This document shows, in pieces, positions 8,581-17,549 of a DNA stretch of 64,000 bases. Origin of the DNA: Bryobacteraceae bacterium (GTDB lineage: Bacteria > Acidobacteriota > Terriglobia > Bryobacterales > Bryobacteraceae); NCBI GenBank assembly GCA_023384675.1, contig JAHDVK010000001.1:62001-126000 (forward strand), read 5' to 3'. A program made the translations under genes and the position numbers. The notes below the pieces were generated by a model that saw only the letters and a list, made by a program, of their open reading frames with translations, made no database searches and had not been told where the DNA came from. Every line of letters begins with the position of its first letter. The stretch's first letter is position 1.

Positions 8581-9714
8581 TCAAGCCATCTTCTGCCGCA
8601 TCTTCCTCACCGCCAGCATGAACACCAGCGCAGCGTAAACGAAAAGGAACAGCGCCTCGATCCACAACACTTCCAGACCCACGCCCTTCAGGAAAATCCC
8701 TTGCAGCGCCGTCACGAAATACCGCGCCGGCACGATCCGCGTCACCTGCTGCACCACGAACGGCATGTTCTCGATGGCATACAGAAAACCCGAAAGCAGG
8801 AACGCCGGCAGAAAGCTCGACACCATGCTCGCTTGAAAGGCCAGCAACTGCGACCGGGTCACGGTGGACAAAAAGATGCCCCAGCACAGCGCCCCAAACA
8901 GAAACAGCGCCGAGAACCCGGTTAGCAGCCACACGCTCCCGTTCAGCGGCACACCAAATACGCCCACGCCCAGCACCAGCACCACCGCCATGTCCACCAT
9001 GCCGAGCACGAAATACGCCAGCAGCTTGCCCAGCAGCAGTTCCGCCGGCCGGACGGGGGTCGACAAGAGCTGTTCCATCGTGCCGGATTCCCACTCGCGC
9101 GCCACCGTCAACGACGTCAAAAGAGCCGAAATAATCATCAAAATCACTGCAATCAGGCCCGGAATGATGAAATTTTTCGACTTCAGTTCGTTGTTGTAGA
9201 GCACCCGGATCCGCGCATCGAGCGGCATCTTCAGCTCGCCCAAGCCCCGTGCCTTCAACGCGCGGTCGCGCAGGGCAGCGCCGTGGGTGAGCACCAAAGC
9301 CTCGGCGTAGCCCGCCGCGATCGCCGCCGTGTTTGAATCCGAGCCGTCCAGCAGCAGTTGGATTTGCGCTTCCTCGTGGCGCGCCAGCGCCCGCGCATAG
9401 CCGCGCGGAACCACCACTCCCAGCAGGATCCGGCTATGGTCCACTCCCCGCTCGATGCCCGCGTAGCCGCCCTCCTGCTCCACGATCGTGAAATAGCGCG
9501 AGCCGCGAAACCTCTCGATCAACGCGCGGCTCTCGGGCGTGCGGTCCAGGTCGTGAACCGCCGTCGGGATGCGGTCCACATCCAGCGTCAGGGCGTAGCC
9601 GAACAGCAACAGCATCGACACCGGCACCAGCAACGCGGCAATCAGGCTGCGAACGTCGCGCACAATGTGCAGCGCCTCCTTATGGAACACCGCTCGCAGC
9701 CTGCGCAGGTTCAT
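8581..9714 (-). CDS. ABC-2 type efflux permease (first)
   Basis: A 377-residue permease with the same plan as its downstream neighbour: an N-terminal helix, a soluble loop, then helices with the block REWESGTMEQLLSTPV. It resembles YbhS. Its ATG overlaps the stop of the ATPase gene by 4 bases (ATGA), and the next permease starts 6 bases after its stop, so both half-transporters are made together. Confidence 0.92.
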   Translation of the reverse strand: MNLRRLRAVFHKEALHIVRDVRSLIAALLVPVSMLLLFGYALTLDVDRIPTAVHDLDRTPESRALIERFRGSRYFTIVEQEGGYAGIERGVDHSRILLGVVVPRGYARALARHEEAQIQLLLDGSDSNTAAIAAGYAEALVLTHGAALRDRALKARGLGELKMPLDARIRVLYNNELKSKNFIIPGLIAVILMIISALLTSLTVAREWESGTMEQLLSTPVRPAELLLGKLLAYFVLGMVDMAVVLVLGVGVFGVPLNGSVWLLTGFSALFLFGALCWGIFLSTVTRSQLLAFQASMVSSFLPAFLLSGFLYAIENMPFVVQQVTRIVPARYFVTALQGIFLKGVGLEVLWIEALFLFVYAALVFMLAVRKMRQKMA

Positions 9715-10463
9715 CTCGCGCCCGCCTCCTCGCGTTCGATGGAAGTGATGAAGACGTCGTCCATCGTGGCGGCGGGCCCTTCGGCGGCGCGCAATTCGGC
9801 GGGCGCGCCAAGCGCGACCACCCGTCCGCGGTGCATCAGCGCCAGCCGGTGGCAGTACTCGGCCTCCTCCATGTAATGGGTGGACACAAACACAGTGGCG
9901 CCGCCCGCGGCCATGTCATAGATCAGATCCCAGAACCGCCGCCTCGCGATCGGATCCACGCCCGACGTCGGCTCGTCCAGAAACACGATCGGCGGCTCAT
10001 GCAGAATCGCGCAGCCCAGCGCCAGCCGCTGCTTCCAGCCGCCCGCCAGGGACCGCGTCATCGCGCGCCGCTGGTCCGCCAGACCCGCCATCCGCAGCGC
10101 GTATTCGGCGCGTTCGGCCCGCTTCTCCCGCGGCACCCCGTACACCCCACTGAAGAACTCGATGTTCTCCTCGACGGTCAAATCGTCGTACAGCGAGAAC
10201 TTCTGGCTCATGTAGCCGATCGACTGCTTAACCGCCTCGGGCCGCTCCGCCACATCGAATCCGTTGACCACCGCGCGCCCTTCCGTTGGCGACAAAAGGC
10301 CGCACAGGATCCGGATCGTTGTGGACTTGCCCGCGCCGTTCGGTCCCAGGAATCCGAAAATCTCGCCCCGTGGGACCACCAGCGACACATCGTCCACGGC
10401 GACGAAGTCGCCAAAGCGCTTCACCAGGTTTTCCGTCCGCACGGCGATCTCAGACGCGCGCAT
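9711..10463 (-). CDS. ABC transporter ATP-binding protein (second)
   Basis: A 250-residue ATPase with Walker A GPNGAGKST (about 40-48), the signature region SLAGGWKQRLALG, where the usual LSGG reads LAGG, and Walker B PIVFLDEPTSGVD. It hydrolyses ATP to drive the ABC-2 permeases. Its start overlaps the end of the preceding ATPase by 14 bases. Together the two ATPase genes match the two halves of the double ATPase YbhF of Escherichia coli, here separate. Confidence 0.93.
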   Translation of the reverse strand: MRASEIAVRTENLVKRFGDFVAVDDVSLVVPRGEIFGFLGPNGAGKSTTIRILCGLLSPTEGRAVVNGFDVAERPEAVKQSIGYMSQKFSLYDDLTVEENIEFFSGVYGVPREKRAERAEYALRMAGLADQRRAMTRSLAGGWKQRLALGCAILHEPPIVFLDEPTSGVDPIARRRFWDLIYDMAAGGATVFVSTHYMEEAEYCHRLALMHRGRVVALGAPAELRAAEGPAATMDDVFITSIEREEAGAR

Positions 10464-11379
10464 TGGCCGCCTCCTCGCGCCGCACCAGCGCGATGAAGAT
10501 GTCCTCGAGCCCCGGCTCGATCGGTGTCAGCCGCGCCGGACCCAGCCCCGCGCGCTGCAGCGAGTCCGCCAGCGCCGCCGCGTCGCCCTCCCCGGTGAGA
10601 TAGACATGCAGCGCCGCGCCCGCCGTCTCCGCACCCAGCACTCCCGCCTGTCCCCGCAAATGCCCGCGCGCCGCGCGCAAATCCGCCGCCTCCACCTCGA
10701 AACAATAGGGCCGTAGTTCGTTCTTGAGCGCCGCGGGCGTATCCAGCCGCACCAGCCGCCCTTCGTGCATCAACCCCACTCGGTGGCAGCGCTCCGCCTC
10801 ATCCAGGTAGGCCGTGCTCACCAGGATCGTGATCCCCTCCCGGGCAAGCTGGTACAAAATGGTCCAGAAGTCGCGGCGCGACAGCGGATCCACGCCGTTG
10901 GTCGGCTCGTCCAGCAGCAGCACCTCAGGCCGGTGGAGCAACGTACAGATCAGCGCCAGCTTCTGCTTCATCCCGCCGGAGAGCTTTGCCGCCGCGCGGT
11001 TGCGGAACTGCGCCATGCGCGTCATCTCGAGCAGTTCGCCGCTCAGCCGGCTGCGTTCCGCGCGCGAGACGCCGAACAGTTCGCCATAGAAGGCCAGGTT
11101 CTCCTCGACAGTCAGGTCGCCGTAGAGACCGAACCGCTGCGCCATGTATCCGATGTGGTCCTTCAGCGCATCGGGATCCTTCCGCACATCCACGCCCGCC
11201 ACTTCCAGCGCCCCCGCATCCGGATCGATCAGCCCGCACAGCATCCGCAGTGTCGTTGTCTTGCCGGCGCCATCCGGGCCCACCAGACCGAAGATCTCGC
11301 CCTTGGCCACTTCCAGCGAAAGCCCCCGAACGGCGGTCACACTGCCGAAACTGCGGGACACGTTTTCGATACGGATCAT
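10450..11379 (-). CDS. ABC transporter ATP-binding protein (first)
   Basis: A 309-residue ATPase: Walker A GPDGAGKTT, signature KLSGGMKQKLALI, Walker B VLLLDEPTNGVD, then a C-terminal extension of about 90 residues that is common in drug-export ATPases. The Asp in GPDGAGKTT is also seen in the first half of YbhF-like proteins. It follows the membrane-fusion gene by 8 bases. Confidence 0.93.
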   Translation of the reverse strand: MIRIENVSRSFGSVTAVRGLSLEVAKGEIFGLVGPDGAGKTTTLRMLCGLIDPDAGALEVAGVDVRKDPDALKDHIGYMAQRFGLYGDLTVEENLAFYGELFGVSRAERSRLSGELLEMTRMAQFRNRAAAKLSGGMKQKLALICTLLHRPEVLLLDEPTNGVDPLSRRDFWTILYQLAREGITILVSTAYLDEAERCHRVGLMHEGRLVRLDTPAALKNELRPYCFEVEAADLRAARGHLRGQAGVLGAETAGAALHVYLTGEGDAAALADSLQRAGLGPARLTPIEPGLEDIFIALVRREEAANARV

Positions 11380-11387
11380 GATGCGTC

Positions 11388-12554
11388 CTATTGCAGCCGG
11401 ATCTCCGCATCCACCGGCATGTTCGACTTCAACTCGCGGTTGGGATTCTCCATCTCCACCTTGATCCGGTACACCAGCTTGACGCGCTCTTCCTGTGTTT
11501 GAATCTGTTTGGGCGTGAACTCCGCCTCGTCGCTGATGAACGTCACGCGCCCCTGATAGCGCTTGCCCGGATAGCTATCCGTCATCACCGCCACGGGCAT
11601 GCCCAGCCGTACGCGCCCGAGGTCGCTCTGATTGATGTAGGCCCGCAGCCAGGGTTTGTCCACATCGCCGAGGGTGACGACCGCCGCGCCCGCCGCCAGC
11701 ACTTCGCCCGCCTCGGCTGCCTTGGTCAGCACCACTCCATCCACCGGGCTTTCGAGCACGCGGTCGCTCAACTGCGATGTCAGCACACCCTCTTGCGCCG
11801 ACGCCCGCTGCACGTCGGCCGCGCGCGCCGCCACTTCCTCCTGCCGGCGGCGCAGGTCGATCCGGCCCGCTTCCGCCAACCGGATCGCCGCCCGCGCGCG
11901 TTCCACCGCTGCCCGCTGCTGCTCGATCTGCTCCCGCCGGGGACCTTCCTGGACCAGCGCCCGCGTCTGTTCGGCGCGCTCGAGCGCGGCCCGCGTCGCG
12001 TCGAAGCGCGTCCGGAACTGATCGCGCTGCTGCGCGCTGATGTCGTCGTTCTTGAACAGCCGCTGCGCACGCTCCCAATCCGCGGCCGCCTGCTCGTGTT
12101 GCGTGCGCGCCTCGGCCGCCGCCGCTCGCGCCTGCTCCAACTCCTGTGGACGGCTCCCGGCCTCCAACTCGGTCAGCCTCGCCTCGGCCGCGCGCAGTTC
12201 CGCCCCCCGCAGCGCCAGTTCGCCATCCAGCGCCTCGCGCTGAAACTCGATCCCGGTGCGCACCTGCACCAGCATCGACTGCGCCAACCGCACGCCCGCC
12301 TGCTCGCGCTCCAGGCCCCGCTCCAACTCTTCCCGATCCAACCGCGCCAGCACTTGACCCGCGCGTACTTCGTCGCCTTCGTCCAAGGCCAGTTCCACCA
12401 GCCGCCCCGGCATCTTGAACGACAACGTGACTTCAGTCAGCTCGATGTTGCCGCTCAGCCGCAGCACGCCGTCCGCCTCGCTGCCCGAGAAATGCCTCCA
12501 CGCGAACACTCCTGCTACAGCCAACACCAGCACGATTGGGATGATTTTCTTCAC
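11388..12554 (-). CDS. HlyD/YbhG-type membrane-fusion protein
   Basis: A 388-residue periplasmic adaptor with one N-terminal membrane anchor (about 4-20), a lipoyl-type half-domain (EGDEVRAGQVLARLD), a long alpha-helical hairpin (about 75-230, rich in Ala, Glu, Arg and Gln) and a C-terminal beta-barrel. It joins the inner-membrane ABC complex to the TolC-like channel encoded just upstream. Confidence 0.93.
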   Translation of the reverse strand: MKKIIPIVLVLAVAGVFAWRHFSGSEADGVLRLSGNIELTEVTLSFKMPGRLVELALDEGDEVRAGQVLARLDREELERGLEREQAGVRLAQSMLVQVRTGIEFQREALDGELALRGAELRAAEARLTELEAGSRPQELEQARAAAAEARTQHEQAAADWERAQRLFKNDDISAQQRDQFRTRFDATRAALERAEQTRALVQEGPRREQIEQQRAAVERARAAIRLAEAGRIDLRRRQEEVAARAADVQRASAQEGVLTSQLSDRVLESPVDGVVLTKAAEAGEVLAAGAAVVTLGDVDKPWLRAYINQSDLGRVRLGMPVAVMTDSYPGKRYQGRVTFISDEAEFTPKQIQTQEERVKLVYRIKVEMENPNRELKSNMPVDAEIRLQ

Positions 12555-12566
12555 CGCCGTCTCTCC

Positions 12567-13892
12567 TTACCGCAGAATCTCTTCCAGCGCGCCCGTGGCC
12601 ACGCCCACTTCCACCCGCGCCGACCGGTGCCGGAATATAGCTGTCACTTTTTGTTCCCGTGCCCGCGCGACGCGCGTCTGCGCATCCGTCACCTCCAGCG
12701 CCGGCGCCACGCCCGCCTCGTAGCGGCGCTCGGCGTGCGCGAGTTCCTGTTCGGCGAGCGCCAGCGCCTCCAGCGCCGTCCGGACCTGCGCCTCGGCCGA
12801 CCGAATCGCCTCCGCCGCCAGGCGCACTTCCATCTCCACCTGCTGCTCCACGTCGCGCGTGCGCAGCTCTTCCTGCCGCGCCAGCGACGCTGTCTCCGCC
12901 CGCCGCGCATCCCGTCTGCCGCCGTCGAACACCGGCAGATTCACCCGCACACCCACCGACCGTGTCGGCAGCCCGCTTGAGAATGTCGTCCCGACGACGC
13001 CATAGTCGCCGAAGGCCTGCAAGGACGGAAGCCGCTCACGCCGCGCCGCCTCGAATGACAGCCCCGCCGCCCGCCGCCGCTCCCGCTGCGCCTGCAGCTC
13101 GGGCCGCCCGGCGCGCGCCGCCTCCAGCAACGCCTCCGCATCCGGCGTTTCCCGGGGCTCATACCGCAGTTCCTCCCGCGTTTCCACCCTCGTCATTAGC
13201 GGCAGGTTCATCGCCCGCAGTAACTGGAGCTCGGCCGCCGAGCGCTCTTCCTCGGCCGCCAGCAGGCGCGTCCTCTCGTTCGCCAGTTGCACGCCCGCCC
13301 GCGTGATTTCGATGCCCGTTCCCGCGCCCGCCGCTTTTCGCGACTCAGCCAGCCGCCGCAGCCGTTCGGCCAGCTCGACATTCGCCCGCGCCGTCTCGAT
13401 TTGTTGATGCGCGCGTTGCAGGTTCGTATACGCTCTCACCACCGCCGCCGCCGCCTGGTTTCGCGCCGCCTGCTGCTCGAGGCCCGCCGCCTTCAGACGC
13501 GACCCGGCCGCCTTGTAGCGCGTCCACGCGCTCAGATCCAGCACGTTCCACGTAAACTGCGCCCGCCAGTCCGAAGTCTCGATCGGACCCACGAAATTCG
13601 GCGGCCGGAACGGCAGGCCCGGGATCTCCAGCCGCACGCCGAACGCCTCCAGGTTATTCGTGAAACTGCGGAACGTGTACGCGCCATCCGCCCCCGGCAG
13701 CAGCGCCGCGCGCGCCTGTCCGCGCTGCGCCTCCGCCTGCCGGATCAACTCTCCGGCAAGTTGCAGCCGCAGCGCCCCATCCGGCGCCAGCCCCAGGTCC
13801 ACCGCCTGTTCCAGCGTCAGCGGCAGCACGCGCGCCTCCTGGGCGAAGGCCGGAATGAAGCAGAACCAGCCCAACAGTGTCCATCGTTTCAT
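12567..13892 (-). CDS. TolC-like outer-membrane efflux protein
   Basis: A 441-residue protein with a signal peptide (WTLLGWFCFIPAFAQ) and two repeated halves of long helices and short strands, as in the outer membrane efflux family (for example EQAVDLGLA near the start and RLRRLAESRKAAGAGTGIEITRA mid-protein, abbreviated). It provides the exit duct for the efflux system. Its ATG overlaps the stop of the TetR gene by 4 bases. Confidence 0.9.
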   Translation of the reverse strand: MKRWTLLGWFCFIPAFAQEARVLPLTLEQAVDLGLAPDGALRLQLAGELIRQAEAQRGQARAALLPGADGAYTFRSFTNNLEAFGVRLEIPGLPFRPPNFVGPIETSDWRAQFTWNVLDLSAWTRYKAAGSRLKAAGLEQQAARNQAAAAVVRAYTNLQRAHQQIETARANVELAERLRRLAESRKAAGAGTGIEITRAGVQLANERTRLLAAEEERSAAELQLLRAMNLPLMTRVETREELRYEPRETPDAEALLEAARAGRPELQAQRERRRAAGLSFEAARRERLPSLQAFGDYGVVGTTFSSGLPTRSVGVRVNLPVFDGGRRDARRAETASLARQEELRTRDVEQQVEMEVRLAAEAIRSAEAQVRTALEALALAEQELAHAERRYEAGVAPALEVTDAQTRVARAREQKVTAIFRHRSARVEVGVATGALEEILR

Positions 13893-14554
13893 GCGTGTTT
13901 CTCCCTCGCGCTGGCCATCGCTTCCAGTCCGGCCGCCGCGAACGCGACCAGCCTCTCATAGGCCTCCTCCGTATCGAGGGCGTCTACCTGGCCCCGCGAC
14001 ATAAATTTCAGAATTTCGCCCGCTGCCAGGTAATGCGCCATCGATCCGATCATGAAGTGCGCGCCCCAGGCCAGGTCCTTGCCCGTCAGTCCCGGCAACG
14101 CCCGCCGGAACGCCCGGCCAAAACGCTCAAGAACCACCCCAAACGCATCCCCGAGGACCCGAGCCACGCGCTCGCCGGGCTCCGAATAGAAGCGCCCCAG
14201 CAGCTTGGGGAAGTTCCCCAGTTCCACGCCAAGTAACTGCGCTTCGAACACGGGCCGGAAGAACACCCGAATCACCTGCTCCAGGCTGGGCACGACATCC
14301 GGCAACTGCGACTCAAGACCGTCCAGAAGCGCAAGCCTCCGCGCGTTGATCGGCTCGATCTTCCGCTTGATCACCGCCACAAACAGCTCCTCCTTGGACT
14401 GGAAGTGATAGTTGACCGCGGCCAGGTTCACGCCGGCATCCGCGGTGATCTGACGCAGCGAGGCGGCGGCGAAGCCGTGGCGGGCGAACAGCGATTCCGC
14501 GGCATCAAGGATGCGCTCCTTGGTATCGCGAACTGTATCAACTGTTTCAGTCAT
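13889..14554 (-). CDS. TetR-family repressor (CecR/YbiH-like) of the efflux operon
   Basis: A 221-residue protein. Residues about 10-57 form the TetR DNA-binding domain (RILDAAESLFARHGFAAAS, then NLAAVNYHFQSKEELF). The C-terminal ligand domain resembles the DUF1956-type domain of CecR. It is the first gene of the efflux operon and is coupled to the TolC-like gene. The ATG at 14554 lies inside an inverted repeat (14554-14576), so it probably represses its own operon until a toxic ligand binds. Confidence 0.92.
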   Translation of the reverse strand: MTETVDTVRDTKERILDAAESLFARHGFAAASLRQITADAGVNLAAVNYHFQSKEELFVAVIKRKIEPINARRLALLDGLESQLPDVVPSLEQVIRVFFRPVFEAQLLGVELGNFPKLLGRFYSEPGERVARVLGDAFGVVLERFGRAFRRALPGLTGKDLAWGAHFMIGSMAHYLAAGEILKFMSRGQVDALDTEEAYERLVAFAAAGLEAMASAREKHA

Positions 14555-14576
14555 ACGTATGTTTTAATCATACGTA
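14554..14576 (-). promoter_or_regulatory. TetR-type operator overlapping the repressor start
   Basis: A perfect inverted repeat: TACGTATG (14554-14561), 7-base gap, CATACGTA (14569-14576). Within it, CATACGTATG at 14552-14561 is itself a palindrome. Arm length and total span of 23 bases fit TetR dimers. It touches the start codon of the repressor gene, a usual place for autorepression. Confidence 0.7.
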
Positions 14577-14628
14577 CGCCTGTACCGAGTGTCAAGGAAA
14601 ATCCATCATGCATTCACTATGTCGTTGA

Positions 14629-14991
14629 TTAACCTAGGGAAATTGCCTGCCGCACCACCGCGCCCCGGAGCGTGTGCTGGAACTCCTCCCACCCGGTTTC
14701 GCCCCAGAAGACGTGTTCCCACCCCGTCACCGGGTTTGCGCACCACAGCACGACCACCGACACGCGCTCGCCGTTACGCCGGAACAGCCAGCGGTAGTCG
14801 CCGCCGCCTTCGGGCCAGTAGCATTCGCCGCAGCCGTCGCGCACTGTGTCCTCGAACGCCGCCGCCAGGTCGGCGATCGCTTCCGCCGCCGCCGAAGAGG
14901 TGACCGTCGCATGCGATTCTCCGCTGGTCAGGCTGGCGATGACGCGGCCCAAATCGTCAAATCGAAGTCCAAGTTCCAGCATGGAAGCCAT
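14629..14991 (-). CDS. Hypothetical protein, 120 aa
   Basis: No family is recognised. The sequence looks protein-like: an N-terminal helix (MLELGLRFDDLGRVIASL), then aromatic-rich strands (CYWPEGGGDYRWLF, VVVLWCANPVTGWEHVFW). There are three Cys residues, two of them close together in a CGEC pattern. No signal peptide or membrane segment is seen. The start may be 14991 or ATG 14982. It lies alone between purU and the efflux operon, on the same strand as both. Confidence 0.6.
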   Translation of the reverse strand: MASMLELGLRFDDLGRVIASLTSGESHATVTSSAAAEAIADLAAAFEDTVRDGCGECYWPEGGGDYRWLFRRNGERVSVVVLWCANPVTGWEHVFWGETGWEEFQHTLRGAVVRQAISLG

Positions 14992-15048
14992 GGCCCCATT
15001 TTACGACGTCCGCGCCCGAATATCCCGGTCTCTTCGCGCCGTACGCCG

Positions 15049-15897
15049 CTAGTCGAAGATCACGGTCTTATTGCCGTAGCACAGCATCCGGTGTTCCAAG
15101 TGCCAGCGCACGGCCCGCGAGAGCACCATCCTCTCCAGATCCCGCCCCTTGGCGACCAGATCCTCCACCTGGTCGCGATGCGAAATCCGTGCCACGTCCT
15201 GTTCGATGATGGGGCCGTCGTCCAGCGCATCGGTCACATAGTGGCTGGTCGCTCCGATCAACTTAACGCCGCGCGCATGCGCCGCATGATACGGCTTCGC
15301 CCCCACGAACGCCGGCAGAAACGAATGATGCACGTTGATGATCCGCTCGGGATAGGCCGCCACGAACTCCGGCGAGAGCACCTGCATGTACCGCGCGAGC
15401 ACCACCAGGTCCACCTGGGCTTGCTCAAGCAGGCGGCGATGCCGGACCTCCGCCTCTGCCTTCCCCGCGGCCGTTACCGGCACATAGTGAAACGGCGCCC
15501 CATGGAATTCGGCCAGACTCCGGGCCGTCTCGTGGTTGCTGATCACCAGCGCGATATCGCAAGCCAGTTCGCCGGCTTGATGACGGTGCAGCAAATCCGC
15601 CAGGCAGTGCAGATAGTGCGAGACGAACAACGCGATCCGCGGGCGCGCTTCGGAAAGCTCCAGCCGCCAGCGCATGCGCAGTTCCTGAGCCATGGCGGCG
15701 AACTCAGCCCGGAATGCCTCCACCGGAAACCCGTCGAGCGCCCATTCGACGCGCATGAAGAACAGGCCCGCGCGGTGGTCCTGGTGCTGATCGGCGTGCG
15801 TGATGTTCGCGCCGTGCTTGTACAGCAGGTTCGCCACGCCGGCCACAAGCCCCTTGCGGTCGGGGCAATCGATCAACAGAATCGCGGATGGGGACAT
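15049..15897 (-). CDS. purU: Formyltetrahydrofolate deformylase
   Basis: A 282-residue enzyme that releases formate and tetrahydrofolate from 10-formyl-THF. The N-terminal ACT domain (LLIDCPDRKGLVAGVANLL, about 6-85) is followed by the formyltransferase-like domain with the INVHHSFLPAFVGAKPYHAA motif and the catalytic Asp in ALDDGPIIEQD. ATG 15897 is required to keep the ACT domain; a longer frame would run through the tRNA gene. Only 7 bases separate the start codon from the encoded CCA of tRNA-Leu, and no Shine-Dalgarno is present, so the message may become leaderless after tRNA processing. Confidence 0.95.
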   Translation of the reverse strand: MSPSAILLIDCPDRKGLVAGVANLLYKHGANITHADQHQDHRAGLFFMRVEWALDGFPVEAFRAEFAAMAQELRMRWRLELSEARPRIALFVSHYLHCLADLLHRHQAGELACDIALVISNHETARSLAEFHGAPFHYVPVTAAGKAEAEVRHRRLLEQAQVDLVVLARYMQVLSPEFVAAYPERIINVHHSFLPAFVGAKPYHAAHARGVKLIGATSHYVTDALDDGPIIEQDVARISHRDQVEDLVAKGRDLERMVLSRAVRWHLEHRMLCYGNKTVIFD

Positions 15898-15904
15898 ACG
15901 AATT

Positions 15905-15993
15905 TGGTGCTGGAGGTGGGGGTCGAACCCACATGGCCAGTGAAGGCCGCCGGATTTTGAGTCCGGTGCGTCTGCCAGTTCCGCCACTCCAGC
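15905..15993 (-). tRNA. tRNA-Leu (anticodon CAA)
   Basis: A type II tRNA of 89 bases including an encoded 3' CCA. The acceptor arms GCTGGAG and CTCCAGC pair fully, the D-arm region carries TGGCGGAACTGGCAGACGCA, and the anticodon stem CCGGA/TCCGG encloses the loop CTCAAAA with CAA at 15959-15957. There is a long variable arm and the T-loop GGTTCGACCCC. It decodes UUG. It lies directly before purU on the same strand. Confidence 0.97.
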
Positions 15994-16093
15994 GCCGGGC
16001 CGGCGGGATCGGCGCCGAAACGCCTCAAGCATGATCCTAGCAGACTTTCGACCGCCAATTCGCATACAATGACAAACCATAGGAAAAACACCG

Positions 16094-16504
16094 ATGGCTG
16101 ATTCCGTTCAACTCGTCCCCTATTACTCGGTCACTTTGCCGAACAAGACAGGCCAGGGCATCGCCGTCCTCGCCACAATCCAGGCCGCGCATGTCAATCT
16201 GCTTGCCTTCTGGGGCTACCCCGTCAAGGGCCGGAAGGTACAGTTCGACATCGTTCCGGAGAAGCCTGCGGACCTCACGCGCGCCCTCAAGAAAGCCGCG
16301 CTCGAAGCCAGTCCCCGCAAGCAGGCGATCCTGCTTTCCGGCGTCGATCGCCCCGGCGCGCTCGCCGATTCCTTCGCCCGCCTCGCCGGAGCCGGCATCG
16401 GCGTCTATGCCGCGCAGGCTATCGCCGCCGGCGAAGGCCGCTATGCGTGCCTCCTCCAGCTCGACGAGGCGGACCTCAAGAAGGCTAAGAAGATCCTCTC
16501 CTGA
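16094..16504 (+). CDS. ACT-domain protein
   Basis: A 136-residue protein with two ACT-like units (about 8-65 and 75-133): YYSVTLPNKTGQGIAVLATI and ILLSGVDRPGALADSFARLA. Such stand-alone ACT proteins bind amino acids and are thought to act as sensors. ATG 16094 has AGGA upstream. It is divergent from tRNA-Leu/purU and 42 bases before the aldo/keto reductase. Confidence 0.8.
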   Translation: MADSVQLVPYYSVTLPNKTGQGIAVLATIQAAHVNLLAFWGYPVKGRKVQFDIVPEKPADLTRALKKAALEASPRKQAILLSGVDRPGALADSFARLAGAGIGVYAAQAIAAGEGRYACLLQLDEADLKKAKKILS

Positions 16505-16546
16505 TCCCGAACCGCGCCGCCGCTGCATGGTACAACGTGAAGAGCC

Positions 16547-17506
16547 ATGCAGACCAAACGACTCGGCAATAGCGATCTTGACCTCACGCCCCTCGGCATC
16601 GGCGCGTGGGCCATGGGCGGGGGCGGCTGGAAGTTCGCCTGGGGCCCGCAGGACGATTCGCAATCCATCGCCGCCATTCACAAAGCCCTCGACGCCGGCC
16701 TGAACTGGATCGACACCGCCGCCATCTACGGCCTCGGCCATTCCGAAGAGGTGGTTGCCCGCGCCCTCCAGGACCGGCCGCAAAAGCCCTACATTTTCAC
16801 GAAATGCGCCCGGAGTTGGACCGAAAACCGCGAGATCTTCCCCTGCCTGAAGCGCGAGGTAGTCCGCAAGGAGTGCGAAGATTCCTTGCGCCGCCTCAAC
16901 GTGGACGTCATCGATCTCTATCAGATGCACTGGCCCGAACCCGACGAGGACGTCGAAGAAGGCTGGGAGACGATGGCCCGCCTGCAGGAAGAAGGCAAGG
17001 TCCGCTGGATCGGCGTCTCGAACTTCTCCACCGAGCAGCTCAAACGTGCTCAAGCCATCGCGCCCATCACCTCGCTCCAGCCCCCCTACTCGATCCTCTC
17101 GCCCGAAATCGAGGGTGATCAGCTCGACTACTGCGCCGCGAACGGCATCGGCGTGCTGGTCTATTCGCCGATGAAATCGGGTCTGCTCACCGGCAAGATG
17201 ACCCGTGAGCGCATCGCCGCCATGCCCGAGGACGACTTCCGCCAGCGCACGCCCCACTTCCAGGAACCCAGGTTGACCCGCAATCTCGCGCTCGTCGAAA
17301 AACTGCGCGAGATCGGCGCCCGCCACGGCGGTACGCCCGGCGAAGTGGCCATCGCCTGGACTTTGCGCCGCCCCGAAGTCACAGCCGCGATCGTCGGATT
17401 GCGCGCGCCCGAACAACTCGACGGAGTCATCGGAGCGGCCGAATTCCGCCTGAGCGAGGGCGAAATCGGTGAGATTACCTCGTTTCTCGCCGCCAATCCC
17501 GCATAG
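16547..17506 (+). CDS. Aldo/keto reductase
   Basis: A 319-residue NADPH-dependent oxidoreductase. The catalytic tetrad is visible: Asp and Tyr in WIDTAAIYGLGHSEE, Lys in YIFTKC, His in LYQMHWPE. Further blocks are the VSNFS strand and the C-terminal cofactor loop (VGLRAPEQLDGVIGAAE). It is cytoplasmic; the substrate cannot be told from sequence. It follows the ACT gene and precedes the M23 peptidase on the same strand. Confidence 0.93.
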   Translation: MQTKRLGNSDLDLTPLGIGAWAMGGGGWKFAWGPQDDSQSIAAIHKALDAGLNWIDTAAIYGLGHSEEVVARALQDRPQKPYIFTKCARSWTENREIFPCLKREVVRKECEDSLRRLNVDVIDLYQMHWPEPDEDVEEGWETMARLQEEGKVRWIGVSNFSTEQLKRAQAIAPITSLQPPYSILSPEIEGDQLDYCAANGIGVLVYSPMKSGLLTGKMTRERIAAMPEDDFRQRTPHFQEPRLTRNLALVEKLREIGARHGGTPGEVAIAWTLRRPEVTAAIVGLRAPEQLDGVIGAAEFRLSEGEIGEITSFLAANPA

Positions 17507-17549
17507 GCCGGGTTGCGGACAACCGGGCCTTCGATAGTAGAGTTGAACA

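Noticed and set aside
15905-15993. tRNA-Leu as an integration site
   Set aside because: The tRNA is intact, no integrase lies nearby and no second copy of its 3' end was noticed; flanks are housekeeping genes.
15897-16080. A 61-residue N-terminal extension of PurU
   Set aside because: It would translate the tRNA-Leu gene; the ACT domain starts properly at 15897.
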